Origin: Cytophagales bacterium
GTDB taxonomy: Bacteria > Bacteroidota > Bacteroidia > Cytophagales > Bernardetiaceae
Assembly: GCA_004293815.1 (NCBI GenBank)
Contig: RDZD01000023.1
Location: 1-64,000, forward strand
Length of the DNA: 64,000 bases
Direction: 5' to 3'
Position numbers and translations under genes: made by a program
Shown: positions 9,371 to 18,412 of the stretch, piece after piece
Layout: each line of letters begins with the position of its first letter
How positions within the stretch are numbered: position 1 is the stretch's first letter
Notes under the pieces: model-generated
Seen by the model: only the letters and a program-made list of their open reading frames with translations
Databases searched by the model: none
What the model was told of the DNA's origin: nothing

Positions 9371-10087
9371 TTAAATCAATAAACCTCTCAGATTTTTCTG
9401 AGCAATACTCTTAATTTTGCTTTGAGCCATATCTACAATCTTCTGTACCTGCTCATCAAAGTTTAAATCAGATGTATCCAACAATATGGCATCTTCAGCC
9501 TGACGCAGAGGACTATCAGCACGCTGAGTGTCAATAGCATCGCGTTTTTGCAAGTTCTCAATAATCTGATTAACAGATACATCGCTGCCTTTAGCCAGCA
9601 GCTCGGCACGCCTCCTTATGGCACGGGCTTCCATGCTCGCGCTCATAAAGACTTTAAGTTCAGCACCTGGAAAAATAACTGTGCCTACGTCACGTCCATC
9701 AGCCACAAGCCCCTTGCCTTTACCGATTTCTTTTTGCTGCTTAACTAAAAAAGACCTTACCGCGCTGATAGTGCTCACTTCACTGACATTATCAGACACC
9801 CTCATGCTGCGAATTTCATGCTCTATACATACCCCGTTTAAAAACATAGCATTAAGACCATGCTCAGCGTGATCTTGAAAGTTGAGCGAAATTTGAGCCA
9901 AAGCGTTGTTTACAGCCTCAACCTCATGTATGTTTACGTTTTTTTCCAGAAAATAGAAAGTAACAGCCCTATACATAGCACCAGTATCTAAGTATCTGTA
10001 AGCCATACATTTTGCAACCGCTTTAGCCGTGCTGCTCTTCCCACAGCCTGCAAAGCCATCGAGGGCAATAATGATTGAGTTTTGCAT
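9371..10087 (-). CDS. cmk: Cytidylate kinase
   Basis: The 238-residue product phosphorylates CMP and dCMP to the diphosphates, an essential step of pyrimidine nucleotide recycling in the cytosol. The P-loop DGFAGCGKSSTAK is at residues ~9-21. It is followed by the CMP-binding elements YLDTGAMYRA and the ADGRDVGTVIFP segment, and by the lid region RAIRRRAEL. The start is set at the ATG at 10087 (MQNSIIIALDG), because family members begin just before the P-loop strand; the 15 upstream residues in the frame look like untranslated leader. The gene stands alone, 99 bases from the lipoprotein start. Family length and motifs are normal. Confidence 0.95.
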   Translation of the reverse strand: MQNSIIIALDGFAGCGKSSTAKAVAKCMAYRYLDTGAMYRAVTFYFLEKNVNIHEVEAVNNALAQISLNFQDHAEHGLNAMFLNGVCIEHEIRSMRVSDNVSEVSTISAVRSFLVKQQKEIGKGKGLVADGRDVGTVIFPGAELKVFMSASMEARAIRRRAELLAKGSDVSVNQIIENLQKRDAIDTQRADSPLRQAEDAILLDTSDLNFDEQVQKIVDMAQSKIKSIAQKNLRGLLI

Positions 10088-10259
10088 GATTTTTTTGAGG
10101 TAAATGCTTTGTAGAGTGACTACTCGAATCAAAAACGGTGCAAGTTACAACAAAAACTTGAATTATTACTCCTTTAAAGCATATTAGCTAAGTAATTAAC
10201 AAATTCATGTTGCACTTTACAACACCATTGAACTTGGCTAATTTTTATAAAAAAGAGTA

Positions 10260-10299
10260 GGGTCTTTGCAAAACTCTTGAAAGTGTTTTGCAAAGACCC
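10260..10299 (-). terminator. Intrinsic terminator of the eleven-repeat secreted protein
   Basis: A perfect 15-bp stem (GGGTCTTTGCAAAAC and its complement) with a 10-base loop lies 22 bases past the stop codon at 10322. On the minus strand it is followed by CTAC and then a T-run. Confidence 0.85.
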
Positions 10300-10321
10300 A
10301 TTAGCAACTTAACCCTTAACC

Positions 10322-13300
10322 CTACTCAGATTCGAGCGTAACATCTCCAAAAATCGCTTTGGTTTCGTTCTTGCAGGCATCACGGAATTTGACAAATAAC
10401 CTTTTGAAGCCTACCGTTTCAGTGAAGGAATAGTTGAATTTGGCCTGATATTCTTGCCAGTTTGCCCCTTCAAAAGTAGAAGATGTGGATACCATCATTT
10501 CAGTGGCCTCATTCGCATTAAGCTGTACACTGACTTCGGCCTTTTTGGTCAGAGGCTGACCGTTATTAAGCTTGACCACACCTGGTGAAGGCGGACGGCT
10601 ATCCAGCATGATGGTGCTAGCGGCTACGTAAGAGGTGTTACCAGCATCATCGCGAAACTTGGCATAAACCGTTTTTTCTCCTTCCGTGCTGATGAGCGGC
10701 CAAAGTTTAGCTTCTGTGTAAGGCTCCCATTTGGCAGGCGACACAAAGTTACGCGTATTGCTAATCATCATCTGCGTAGCTCCCTCCACAGTGAGCCTAA
10801 GCGTTACGACGTTTTTGTTGGTAAATCTCTCGCCGTTATTGATGGCAATCTCTTCACCAAAAGGCTCTTGACGGTCTAGATAAATAGAATCTCTGATAGG
10901 ATTAGATTCATTGCCCACGTCATCTTTGAACTTGATATGAACCACTTTAGGGCCATCATCACCACCTAATGGCCAATCACTGACCAATATTTGATAAGGC
11001 TTCCACTGCGCACTGTCAAAGTTTGACGTATTGCTGATCTTCATAAATGTGGCATCTAAGGTTTCTGTGAAAATCTCCACATAGCCGTTGATATTTGTGC
11101 AATACTTAGCACCTCTGTTGACAAATATACGCCCATCTCTTGGAGCATTGGTATCAAAACCAATGCGTGCAGCAGCCACCTTCGACACATTTCCCGCCTT
11201 ATCTTTAAAGCGTGCATACACTGTTTTTACTCCATTATTGCCCACTAAAACATGCTTCTTCTGGGTTTTGTAAGGCTCCCAATCTTTTACTTCCTGAAAA
11301 GTGTAATCGTTCGTTACCTGCATACTCACAGCATCTTTAGCTTCTAGAGTAATTGTAACTTCCTGAACATTAGTACCTTTATCCCCGTCATTAATGGTGA
11401 CTTTACCCTCATACGGCGGCTGACGGTCTAGTTTAATGGTAGCGGTTTTAACTTCCGAAATATTGCCAGCATTGTCTTTGTACTTGATGTAAACTGTTTT
11501 CTGTCCGTCTTCACCAGCCAGAATGTAGCTCATATTCACATCAGAGTAGCGTTGCCAACGCGCACTAGAAAAGTCGCTAGAGTTGGAAAGCATCATAAAA
11601 TCTGCACCACGTGCCTTGGGGCCAAGAATAACAACTTTATTTGGCTGATTCGTGATTGTATCGCCTCGGTTAATGGTGAGTTCACAGTCGTAAGGGGCTT
11701 GAGTGTCCTTAATGATGCGCCCTACGATGGGTTTAGATTCATTTTGAGCTAAGTCTCTGTAAATAACTGATATTTTAAGCGTGTCGTTGTTGCGGCCTTC
11801 AATTTGCCAGCCTCTGACTTCGGTGGTGAATGGCTGCCATTTGGCATTGGAAAAATCTGTACCGTTGGTAATTTTCATATCGTGTGCCCCTCTAGCACCT
11901 AAAGAGAGCGTAACGGTATCACGGTTAGTATAAGTGGCTCCGTTATTGATTTGTATACGCAAATCAACTGGTGGCTGGCGGTCGAGAACAATTTTATCAA
12001 AAACAGGTTGTGAAACGTTGCCTGCCTTATCGCGAAACTTAGCATAAACATACTTTTCTGCGTCCATATCACTGCTCAACTGCCAGTCGGATATGGTATC
12101 GCGATAAATCTCCCATTTGGCATCATAAAAAGTGCTGGAATTGCTTATCATCATATAGCGAGCATCTTGTGCCAAGATTTTTAGATTTACACGTCCGAGT
12201 GTATCGCGCGTGACAGCGTCTATTCCACCATCTTTAGTACTGATTTTAATACTCGTATTGGTAGGCGCGCTCCGATCCAAAATGATATCATCCGAGGCCA
12301 CCTCAGATTCGTTTCCTGCTTGATCTCTAAACTTAACGTAGACTTTCTTTACCCCTTCGTCCAAGCTAAAGGTCCAAACGGGTAGGATGAAACTAGGAGG
12401 CATACTTTGCCACTTGCCGCCGTCAAATATTGGTGAGTTGCTGACCATGATTTCAGAAGCACCAGGTGCTGATACTTTTAAATCTACATCAGCCGTTTTG
12501 GTATATTTATTACCGCTGGCAATAAGAACCTTAGGGGACTGAGGAGGCGTAACATCCAAGATTATTTTATCAAATACTGGTCTAGAAACGTTGCCTACGG
12601 CATCTTTAAAAATAACATAAACAGCCTTTTCGCCTGTTTCGTTAGAAGGTATGGTGTGTTTTACCTCTGGTGCATAGACCTCCCAGTTTTCTTGGCCTTT
12701 TATTTTGTATTCTTTGGCACCTTCACAGTAAAGCTGTAACTTAACTTCTGCTTTTTGGGTATAAAGTTCATCGCTATTGATTCTGATTTTAGGATTCAGC
12801 GGCGGCATACGGTCTAGCATGATGGTGTCGCTTACCACAGGGGTCATGTTAAGTGCAATATCTCTAAACTGCGCATAAACACGCTTTACACCATCCTGGC
12901 CAGTCAGATACCATCCAGTAATGTCTGCCGTATAAGGCAACCAACGGGCACTCATAAAATCGGCACGGTTGCTAACGCGCATTTCTTTGGCATCTACGGC
13001 GTTGAGTGTGAGGTTTACTTTACGATCGGCCACATTGGTAAACTCAGCACCATTATTAATATTGATCCATCCGTCAGTTGGGGGCTGTCTGTCTAGCAGA
13101 ATTTCAGCCACAGCCACTTCCGAAACTTCATCCTTGGTCGCGTTTCGGAAACGGGCATACACAGTTTTGAGACCATCCACATCGGCTATTAAACGCCACT
13201 GCTTACGCACATCATAAGCCTCCCAGCGTGCGCCTACAAAGCTACCGTTGTTACTAATACACATTTCGGCTGCTCCTACAGCTTGTATTTTTAGAATAAC

Positions 13301-13483
13301 ATAACCTTGTGGATCATTGGTCATGGGTGCCCCATCGTTGATAGCAATCATGCCAGTAACAATTTTCGGCGCATAGAAACCCGAAATATGGGTGTGGCCG
13401 AATACACTTTGAGCAAAAGAAGACCCAAAAATGAACTGGCTGACACAAAAAATTGCTAGATATATACCCCAACGCATTAGCAT
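10322..13483 (-). CDS. Secreted protein made of eleven ~90-residue beta-sandwich repeats
   Basis: The 1053-residue protein has a signal peptide (cleavage expected after SSFAQ near residue 25). Behind it are eleven tandem units of 80-92 residues. Each follows the pattern I-NNG--(F/Y)TN----V-L-L-A-GA--M-ISN---F--A-W-PY-----W-L---DG-KTVYAKFRD-AGN-S--------I-LDRQPP. The 'DRQPP' linker and 'AKFRDKAGN' strand are typical of bacterial Ig-like/Big repeats on secreted surface proteins. There is no recognisable T9SS sorting domain, membrane anchor or catalytic domain; the chain ends after the eleventh repeat. An adhesin or cell-surface/gliding role is inference only. Its own terminator follows and a 9-bp inverted repeat lies about 60 bases upstream, so it is probably monocistronic. 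Confidence 0.8.
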   Translation of the reverse strand: MLMRWGIYLAIFCVSQFIFGSSFAQSVFGHTHISGFYAPKIVTGMIAINDGAPMTNDPQGYVILKIQAVGAAEMCISNNGSFVGARWEAYDVRKQWRLIADVDGLKTVYARFRNATKDEVSEVAVAEILLDRQPPTDGWININNGAEFTNVADRKVNLTLNAVDAKEMRVSNRADFMSARWLPYTADITGWYLTGQDGVKRVYAQFRDIALNMTPVVSDTIMLDRMPPLNPKIRINSDELYTQKAEVKLQLYCEGAKEYKIKGQENWEVYAPEVKHTIPSNETGEKAVYVIFKDAVGNVSRPVFDKIILDVTPPQSPKVLIASGNKYTKTADVDLKVSAPGASEIMVSNSPIFDGGKWQSMPPSFILPVWTFSLDEGVKKVYVKFRDQAGNESEVASDDIILDRSAPTNTSIKISTKDGGIDAVTRDTLGRVNLKILAQDARYMMISNSSTFYDAKWEIYRDTISDWQLSSDMDAEKYVYAKFRDKAGNVSQPVFDKIVLDRQPPVDLRIQINNGATYTNRDTVTLSLGARGAHDMKITNGTDFSNAKWQPFTTEVRGWQIEGRNNDTLKISVIYRDLAQNESKPIVGRIIKDTQAPYDCELTINRGDTITNQPNKVVILGPKARGADFMMLSNSSDFSSARWQRYSDVNMSYILAGEDGQKTVYIKYKDNAGNISEVKTATIKLDRQPPYEGKVTINDGDKGTNVQEVTITLEAKDAVSMQVTNDYTFQEVKDWEPYKTQKKHVLVGNNGVKTVYARFKDKAGNVSKVAAARIGFDTNAPRDGRIFVNRGAKYCTNINGYVEIFTETLDATFMKISNTSNFDSAQWKPYQILVSDWPLGGDDGPKVVHIKFKDDVGNESNPIRDSIYLDRQEPFGEEIAINNGERFTNKNVVTLRLTVEGATQMMISNTRNFVSPAKWEPYTEAKLWPLISTEGEKTVYAKFRDDAGNTSYVAASTIMLDSRPPSPGVVKLNNGQPLTKKAEVSVQLNANEATEMMVSTSSTFEGANWQEYQAKFNYSFTETVGFKRLFVKFRDACKNETKAIFGDVTLESE

Positions 13484-13540
13484 AAGTGATTAGAATTAAA
13501 GTACTTGATATCTTCTGAGCAGGTGCCGCTAACAAATACT

Positions 13541-13563
13541 CTCTTAAAAAACGATTTTAAGAG
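13541..13563. promoter_or_regulatory. Perfect 9-bp inverted repeat upstream of the repeat protein
   Basis: CTCTTAAAA and its complement TTTTAAGAG are separated by 5 bases. The repeat lies 58 bases upstream of the ATG at 13483, where no gene ends nearby. It could be an operator or a leader hairpin for the secreted repeat protein. Function is unproven. Confidence 0.35.
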
Positions 13564-13899
13564 CTTTTTATTGAATCTTTAGAGTGTTTTTGTGTTACAC
13601 AAACTCATTTGCTTACGCGCCTGCAAAGTAATTCTAATTCTATTCACGCCAAATATTTTGCCAAATCTTAGCTTATTGTTTTTTTAATAAGAGTTAATTT
13701 TCAAGATCTTGTCATAATACTCATAATCAGCAATTTATTAAATGAAATACATTTTCAATTACCTTCTACTCTCCACAAACGCGTTGCCATTTTTTTATTG
13801 TAGTTTATTAAGCCATTCTAAAATAGAGCAAAACTTAGTAAAATCATTTCAAAATGATAAAACCTCAGATGATGAAACTTTTAGGCTCGGCTTTAAGAC

Positions 13900-14024
13900 A
13901 AAAAAACAGTGCCAGCATTTTGTATGCTGACACTGCTTTTGTTTCCCCAAACTTAAACCAATCTGTTTTTTATCAATAAACACTCATCAACGTATAAAAA
14001 ACAATCAATATTTCACTCTGATTA
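13900..14024 (-). ncRNA. Candidate small RNA with its own promoter and terminator
   Basis: On the minus strand a promoter-like pair (TTTG at 14060-14057, 19-base spacer, TAAGTTTT at 14037-14030) lies about 95 bases ahead of a strong intrinsic terminator (13935-13907, then seven T residues). Transcription would start near 14023 and yield about 120 nucleotides. No protein gene on this strand lies upstream that could use the terminator: the next gene to the right, rsmI, is on the opposite strand. The RNA family is unknown to me, and the call rests on signal arrangement only. Confidence 0.35.
13907..13935 (-). terminator. Orphan intrinsic terminator (minus-strand orientation)
   Basis: The arms CAGTGCCAGCAT and ATGCTGACACTG pair over 12 positions (one G-T) around a 5-base loop. 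On the minus strand the hairpin is followed by TTTTTTT. On the plus strand only a weaker CTTTTGTTT tail follows. Confidence 0.6.
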
Positions 14025-14029
14025 CACTA

Positions 14030-14060
14030 AAAACTTATGTATTGTTGCCCTATTTGCAAA
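14030..14060 (-). promoter_or_regulatory. Candidate promoter of the small RNA
   Basis: TTTG, then a 19-base spacer, then TAAGTTTT on the minus strand. This is one base away from the TAnnTTTG consensus and correctly spaced for the Bacteroidota primary sigma factor. Confidence 0.35.
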
Positions 14061-14228
14061 CTAACGCATTTACTAGCTATCTAGTTGTTAATGCTTTGTT
14101 AAGGTATATTAATCAAGACAAATACTGATTTTTATCAAGGCTTTATAGAAGGTATGCAAATCAAAATTGATTTTGATTGCATGTATATGCACATTTTTTT
14201 GTTGCTTTGCGTTCTAAATTATTTGCTT

Positions 14229-14897
14229 ATGCTTTACCTAGTGCCTACGCCCATTGGCAATTTGCAAGATATTACGCTTCGTGCCATAGAAACTCTAAAA
14301 AACGCAGATCTTATCTTGTGTGAGGATACCCGCACATCAGGCGTACTGCTCAAACACTTGGGTATAAGTAAACCGCTCAAGAGCTACCATGCCTTTAACG
14401 AACACCAGATTATAGGGCTTTTGGTACCCCAACTCAAGCAGGGTCTAAAAATGGCTCTGATTTCTGATGCAGGAACGCCAGGCATTGCAGACCCTGGTTT
14501 TTTGTTGGCTAGAGCCTGTTTGCGCGAACAAATTGCCGTAGAGTGCCTGCCTGGCCCTACAGCACTTATTCCAGCTTTATTGAAATCTGGCTTAGCAGCA
14601 GACCGGTTTGTTTTTGAAGGCTTTTTACCTGTTAAAAAAGGGCGTAAGACGCGCTTTGAAAGTCTTCAGAAAGAACCAAGAACGATTATATTTTATGAGT
14701 CCCCACATAGAATAGGCAAAACATTACAGGAACTGGTGACTTACATGGGTGCTGAAAGATACTGTTCGGTATCTCGAGAATTGACCAAGCTATATGAGGA
14801 AACACGCAACGGTACTTTAGGCGAGCTGGCTCTGTATTATGCCAATAAAACCGTTAAAGGTGAGATTGTAGTTGTTCTGGAAGGCTTTTCGGAGTAA
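14229..14897 (+). CDS. rsmI: 16S rRNA (cytidine-1402 2'-O) methyltransferase RsmI
   Basis: The enzyme uses S-adenosylmethionine to 2'-O-methylate C1402 in the decoding centre of 16S rRNA. At 222 codons it is a tetrapyrrole-methylase-fold protein: PTPIGNLQDITLRAIETL at the N-terminus, LCEDTRTSG, YHAFNEH, and the SAM-loop ISDAGTPGIADPGF near residue 80. The C-terminal extension found in some orthologues is absent, as in short RsmI forms. The ATG at 14229 (MLYLVPTPIGNL) is the family start; the 25 hydrophobic codons upstream in frame have no counterpart. The glycosyltransferase gene begins 43 bases after the stop. Confidence 0.93.
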   Translation: MLYLVPTPIGNLQDITLRAIETLKNADLILCEDTRTSGVLLKHLGISKPLKSYHAFNEHQIIGLLVPQLKQGLKMALISDAGTPGIADPGFLLARACLREQIAVECLPGPTALIPALLKSGLAADRFVFEGFLPVKKGRKTRFESLQKEPRTIIFYESPHRIGKTLQELVTYMGAERYCSVSRELTKLYEETRNGTLGELALYYANKTVKGEIVVVLEGFSE

Positions 14898-14940
14898 TAT
14901 TTGCATAAAAGATTGTTTTTGTTTAACCGAGTACAAGCCT

Positions 14941-16161
14941 GTGAAAATTGCGATTTATACGCCAAACTTTCCGCCAGAGATAGGGGCTTGTGCTAACAGA
15001 ATGGGCTTTATGGCTTCTCAGATGCACAAGAGCGGCTGGGAGGTGCATGTTTTTACCTGCCTGCCATCTTATCCTTATGCCAGTGTTTTTGAAACTTATT
15101 CGCAAGGCCAACCCAAGGCCAAAGAAATGTTTGAGGGTTGTCATGTGTATCGCTATTCAGTAAAGCCTGCCCACGGCAAAAAGTTTTTGTCTAGATTCCG
15201 AAATGTACTCGGCATGGCTCTGTGGCCTTGGCAAAGTCGAAAACGTCTGGCTAGCCTCAATCCTGATTTGGTGCTGGTGCAAAGTCCACCGCCAAGCTTG
15301 GCTTATACGGTGGCCTTTTTGTGTAAAACGTTGCATTTAAACTTAGTGATCAATGTATCAGACCTTTGGCAGGAAGTCATACAGCAACTCAATTTGCCCT
15401 TTCGGCCACTCATTAAGAAGATTATTACTCACTTAGAAGGGGCTTTATTCACCAAAAACACTTCATTTACAGTTCAATCTACTGAAATACAAAACTATAT
15501 CCAAAAAGCTAATCCCAAAGCAGAGGTATTTCTTTATCGCAATGGCGTACAGCAGGTGTTCCGATTAGTGCAGGAGGACAGACGACCAAATAAAAAGACG
15601 GAATCTAACATTTTACAGGTGCTTTATGTGGGTCTTTTGGGTATGGCGCAAGGACTCAAAGAGCTCTGTGAGGCGGTAGATTTTGGTGCTAGCGGTGCCT
15701 TTTTGAACATATACGGTGAGGGTTTAGAGCGCGAAGTCATACAGCAAATGGCGCGTGTGCGCACTGATATGGCTTGGAATGAAAGTGTGCCCCATAAACA
15801 GGTGCCTGAGCTTATGTACACCCATGATGTGCTTTTGGTACCTCTAAGAGCTTATCTTTATGGTACTGTGCCCTCAAAAATTTATGAAGGCATAGCGGTT
15901 GGGCTTCCTATTGTGCTTATGGGAGCGGGCGAAAGTGCCAATTTGGTTCAAAAATACCAAGCTGGATGGGTTATTGAGCCGCATAACTATGAGCAATTAG
16001 CGGAGCTTTTGGCGCAGCTGAGCCTTCAAAAGCAACAAAAAGCACTTCAATTACAGCCAACAGCTTGGCCAAAAGAGCTAGATGCCGAGCACAATACCCA
16101 GTTACTTATTGAGTGGTTGCATGCACTAAAAAAACCTAAGCCTCAGACACCTGTAACTTGA
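14941..16161 (+). CDS. Family 4 glycosyltransferase (WbuB-like)
   Basis: The product has 406 residues and a GT-B fold. The N-terminal half carries IAIYTPNFPPEIGACANRM, typical of WbuB/GT4 enzymes that act on lipid- or polymer-linked acceptors. The C-terminal half carries the nucleotide-sugar site with GEGLEREVI and the conserved P-SKIYEGIAVGLPIV segment near residue 320. I set the start at the GTG at 14941, because the preceding in-frame residues overlap rsmI and lack homology. The role is likely surface polysaccharide or lipopolysaccharide assembly; donor and acceptor are unknown. The gene converges on the ABC exporter, and the two stop regions overlap by 26 bases. Confidence 0.85.
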   Translation: MKIAIYTPNFPPEIGACANRMGFMASQMHKSGWEVHVFTCLPSYPYASVFETYSQGQPKAKEMFEGCHVYRYSVKPAHGKKFLSRFRNVLGMALWPWQSRKRLASLNPDLVLVQSPPPSLAYTVAFLCKTLHLNLVINVSDLWQEVIQQLNLPFRPLIKKIITHLEGALFTKNTSFTVQSTEIQNYIQKANPKAEVFLYRNGVQQVFRLVQEDRRPNKKTESNILQVLYVGLLGMAQGLKELCEAVDFGASGAFLNIYGEGLEREVIQQMARVRTDMAWNESVPHKQVPELMYTHDVLLVPLRAYLYGTVPSKIYEGIAVGLPIVLMGAGESANLVQKYQAGWVIEPHNYEQLAELLAQLSLQKQQKALQLQPTAWPKELDAEHNTQLLIEWLHALKKPKPQTPVT

Positions 16162-17962
16162 TCAGCTGGCTGTATACCCCATTGATATTTTGCAAAAGAT
16201 GCTCGTGTGTACCAGTTTCTACTATTTTGCCTTTCTCTAAAACATAAATTCTATCAGCTTTTCGTACTGTTGCCAAACGATGTGCAATAATGATAGTCGT
16301 TCTGTTTTTCATCAGCAAGTCTAGGGCATCTTGAACTAAATGCTCTGACTCAGCATCTAATGAGCTAGTGGCTTCGTCTAATATCAATATTTTAGGGTCT
16401 TTGAGTATGGCTCTTGCGATGGCTACGCGTTGCTTTTGACCACCCGAGAGCTTTACGCCCCGCTCACCCACCAGTGTATTAAGCCCCTCAGGGAAGGACT
16501 CTATGAAAGAAAGTGCGTTGGCTTGTCGTGCAGCTTCTATGATTTCGGCATCGGTGGCACCGGTTTTGGCATAGGCAATATTTTCTCGGATAGATCCCCC
16601 AAACAGAATAACTTCTTGAGGCACAATGCCTATCAGATTACGGTACTCGCCCAAGTCATAATCTTGAATATTTTGTCCATTGAGAAGAATTTGCCCACTC
16701 TGAAGTTCATAAAAACGCATCAATAACTGTACAATGGTAGATTTACCTGCACCGCTATAACCAACTAGAGCTACTTTTTCACCCGCCTCTATTCGGAAGT
16801 TAAGTGCATCAAAAATTTGCACATCGGCTCGTGTAGGATAAGAAAAAGATATGTCTTTATACACAATGTTCTGAATAGCTGCTGGCGATTTGCTGAAACT
16901 AGGTTTTTCTTCTGGGCTGGGCTCTATAGGCTCTTCTAAAATTTTAAGGATGCGTTCTGATGCTCCAATAGCCTTTTGGATTTGGCTGTAAATATCGCCC
17001 AAGCCACCAATAGAGCCTGCTATAAACATGGTATAAATAATAAAAGTTACCAGTTCGCCAATCATGAGTTCTTTGCGTCCTATGAGCAAAGCCCCATACC
17101 AAAGCACAGCCACAATACTTCCAAATACTACAAAAATGATAAAGGATACAAAAAGACCTCTAAAATTGGCTGTTTTAAGAGCCATTTTAACGACATCTTG
17201 TTGGGTTTTACGGTAGCGGTTTAGTTCAAAAAGCTCATTGGTATAAGCCTTTACAACGCTAATGGTTTGCAGCGTTTCCTCTACAATCACATTGGTTTTA
17301 GCCAGCTCGTCTTGTGTGTTTTTAGACATGCCCTTGATTTTACGGCCAAAAAACATGGCAGCCACCACCAAAACAGGTACAATAGACAACATAAAAAAAG
17401 TGAGTTGGTAGTTTTTGTAGAAGAGCAATATCAAGCCCACCACAAGCACAATGATTTGCCTAAAAAATTCGGCAAGGGTAATAGAAAAGCTATCTTGAAG
17501 CAAGGCCACATCTGCGGTCATGCGGCTCATCATATCGCCAGTTCGGTTTTTGTCGTAGAAAGTGAGGGGAAGCTGCAAGTATTTTTTATAAAGAGCCTGC
17601 CTGATGTCTGCCATTGAACGTTCGCCTACTTGTGCAAAGAAGTAGATACGAGCAAACGAAAAGATGGTTTGAACGCTCAAAATACTGATGAGCAGAATGG
17701 CTATTTCGTTGATATTGCTCAACCCGGCAGGGTTTCCTCCCGTAGAAGCGTCTACAAGGTTGCCTGTAAATTCAGGAAAAGCCAGCATAACTACGCTAGA
17801 CGCAAATAAACACAGCAGACCCAAAACAAAGTTCCAACGATAAGGAAACATAAAGCGGTAAATACCGCTCAAATGCTTTAGGCTATCTTTATTTAGTTTT
17901 TTTTTCTCCTCCGTAGATGCCTCTCCGTTTGGGCTAGAATGTGATGCGGAATTACCGGCCAT
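16136..17962 (-). CDS. ABC exporter, fused permease-ATPase (MsbA/BmrA-like)
   Basis: This 608-residue half-transporter works as a homodimer in the inner membrane. Six membrane helices fill residues ~45-330. The ATPase follows with Walker A VGYSGAGKST, Q-loop VPQEVILFGGSIREN, signature LSGGQKQR, Walker B ILILDEATSSLD and the switch His in IIIAHRL. Homologues export lipid A, drugs or peptides; the substrate is not predictable here. The ATG at 17962 (MAGNSASHSS) is preferred over an in-frame TTG 12 codons upstream. The gene overlaps the convergent glycosyltransferase end by 26 bases, so transcription interference or shared termination is possible. Confidence 0.9.
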   Translation of the reverse strand: MAGNSASHSSPNGEASTEEKKKLNKDSLKHLSGIYRFMFPYRWNFVLGLLCLFASSVVMLAFPEFTGNLVDASTGGNPAGLSNINEIAILLISILSVQTIFSFARIYFFAQVGERSMADIRQALYKKYLQLPLTFYDKNRTGDMMSRMTADVALLQDSFSITLAEFFRQIIVLVVGLILLFYKNYQLTFFMLSIVPVLVVAAMFFGRKIKGMSKNTQDELAKTNVIVEETLQTISVVKAYTNELFELNRYRKTQQDVVKMALKTANFRGLFVSFIIFVVFGSIVAVLWYGALLIGRKELMIGELVTFIIYTMFIAGSIGGLGDIYSQIQKAIGASERILKILEEPIEPSPEEKPSFSKSPAAIQNIVYKDISFSYPTRADVQIFDALNFRIEAGEKVALVGYSGAGKSTIVQLLMRFYELQSGQILLNGQNIQDYDLGEYRNLIGIVPQEVILFGGSIRENIAYAKTGATDAEIIEAARQANALSFIESFPEGLNTLVGERGVKLSGGQKQRVAIARAILKDPKILILDEATSSLDAESEHLVQDALDLLMKNRTTIIIAHRLATVRKADRIYVLEKGKIVETGTHEHLLQNINGVYSQLIKLQVSEA

Positions 17963-18412
17963 GATTTGCTTGGAAAGTGTTTTTTTGATATGCTTCAAGT
18001 GCCTAAACAGCTTGTTTTGAAGCTTTGCTCATTGCGGTTGCAAAATTAATTTAAAAAAAGCACAAACGGAAATAGGAGACAAAGGATATATCAAATGTTT
18101 GCAATTTTTGGAAATGCTTTTGGATATATTTTCTAGGCTTCAATAAAACTGTTTGAACATAGGCAAATCGCATTCCTTGGCAAATAACGGCGGTCTGATT
18201 TAGGCTCTACTTTGCATCATGCTTTTGGGTTTATTTAAGTTTGAGCGTTTATTTTATAGGGTTTGTCCAAAACTATAAGGGATCCACCTCTTATGGCAGA
18301 TTTTTTGAGCGCATTTCATATACTTGTTGCTTATGAAGCCCAAAAGCTTTTAATTTGGCTTCATAAACTCACTCGCTCTTGATTCTGTTTTTTTGAAAAA
18401 TAGATAAACGAT
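17963..18412. other. 450-bp divergent intergenic region
   Basis: The stretch lies between the divergent ABC exporter and hybrid kinase genes. It contains an inverted repeat, TTATGAAGCC (18331-18340) and its complement (18357-18366), about 50 bases upstream of the kinase start. No gene ends here, so an operator or leader hairpin is more likely than a terminator. I see no coding frame, tRNA or clear consensus promoter. Confidence 0.4.

Larger units (their letters stand above)
13484..14228. other. 745-bp intergenic stretch between divergent genes
   Basis: I see no convincing protein gene. The stretch holds the upstream inverted repeat of the repeat-protein gene (13541-13563) and an orphan hairpin with a T-run on the minus strand (13907-13935). 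It also holds a TTTG/TAAGTTTT promoter-like pair on the minus strand (14060-14030). A 62-codon frame at 13742-13930 runs through the hairpin and has no family signature. Confidence 0.5.

Noticed and set aside
13742-13930. A 62-codon plus-strand frame in the long gap upstream of rsmI
   Set aside because: It runs through the orphan terminator hairpin, has no family signature and ends inside the stem-loop; better explained as non-coding.
17999-18412. Possible transfer RNA or riboswitch in the long divergent gaps
   Set aside because: No cloverleaf, CCA end, T-loop sequence or known riboswitch core was seen in any gap over 300 bases.
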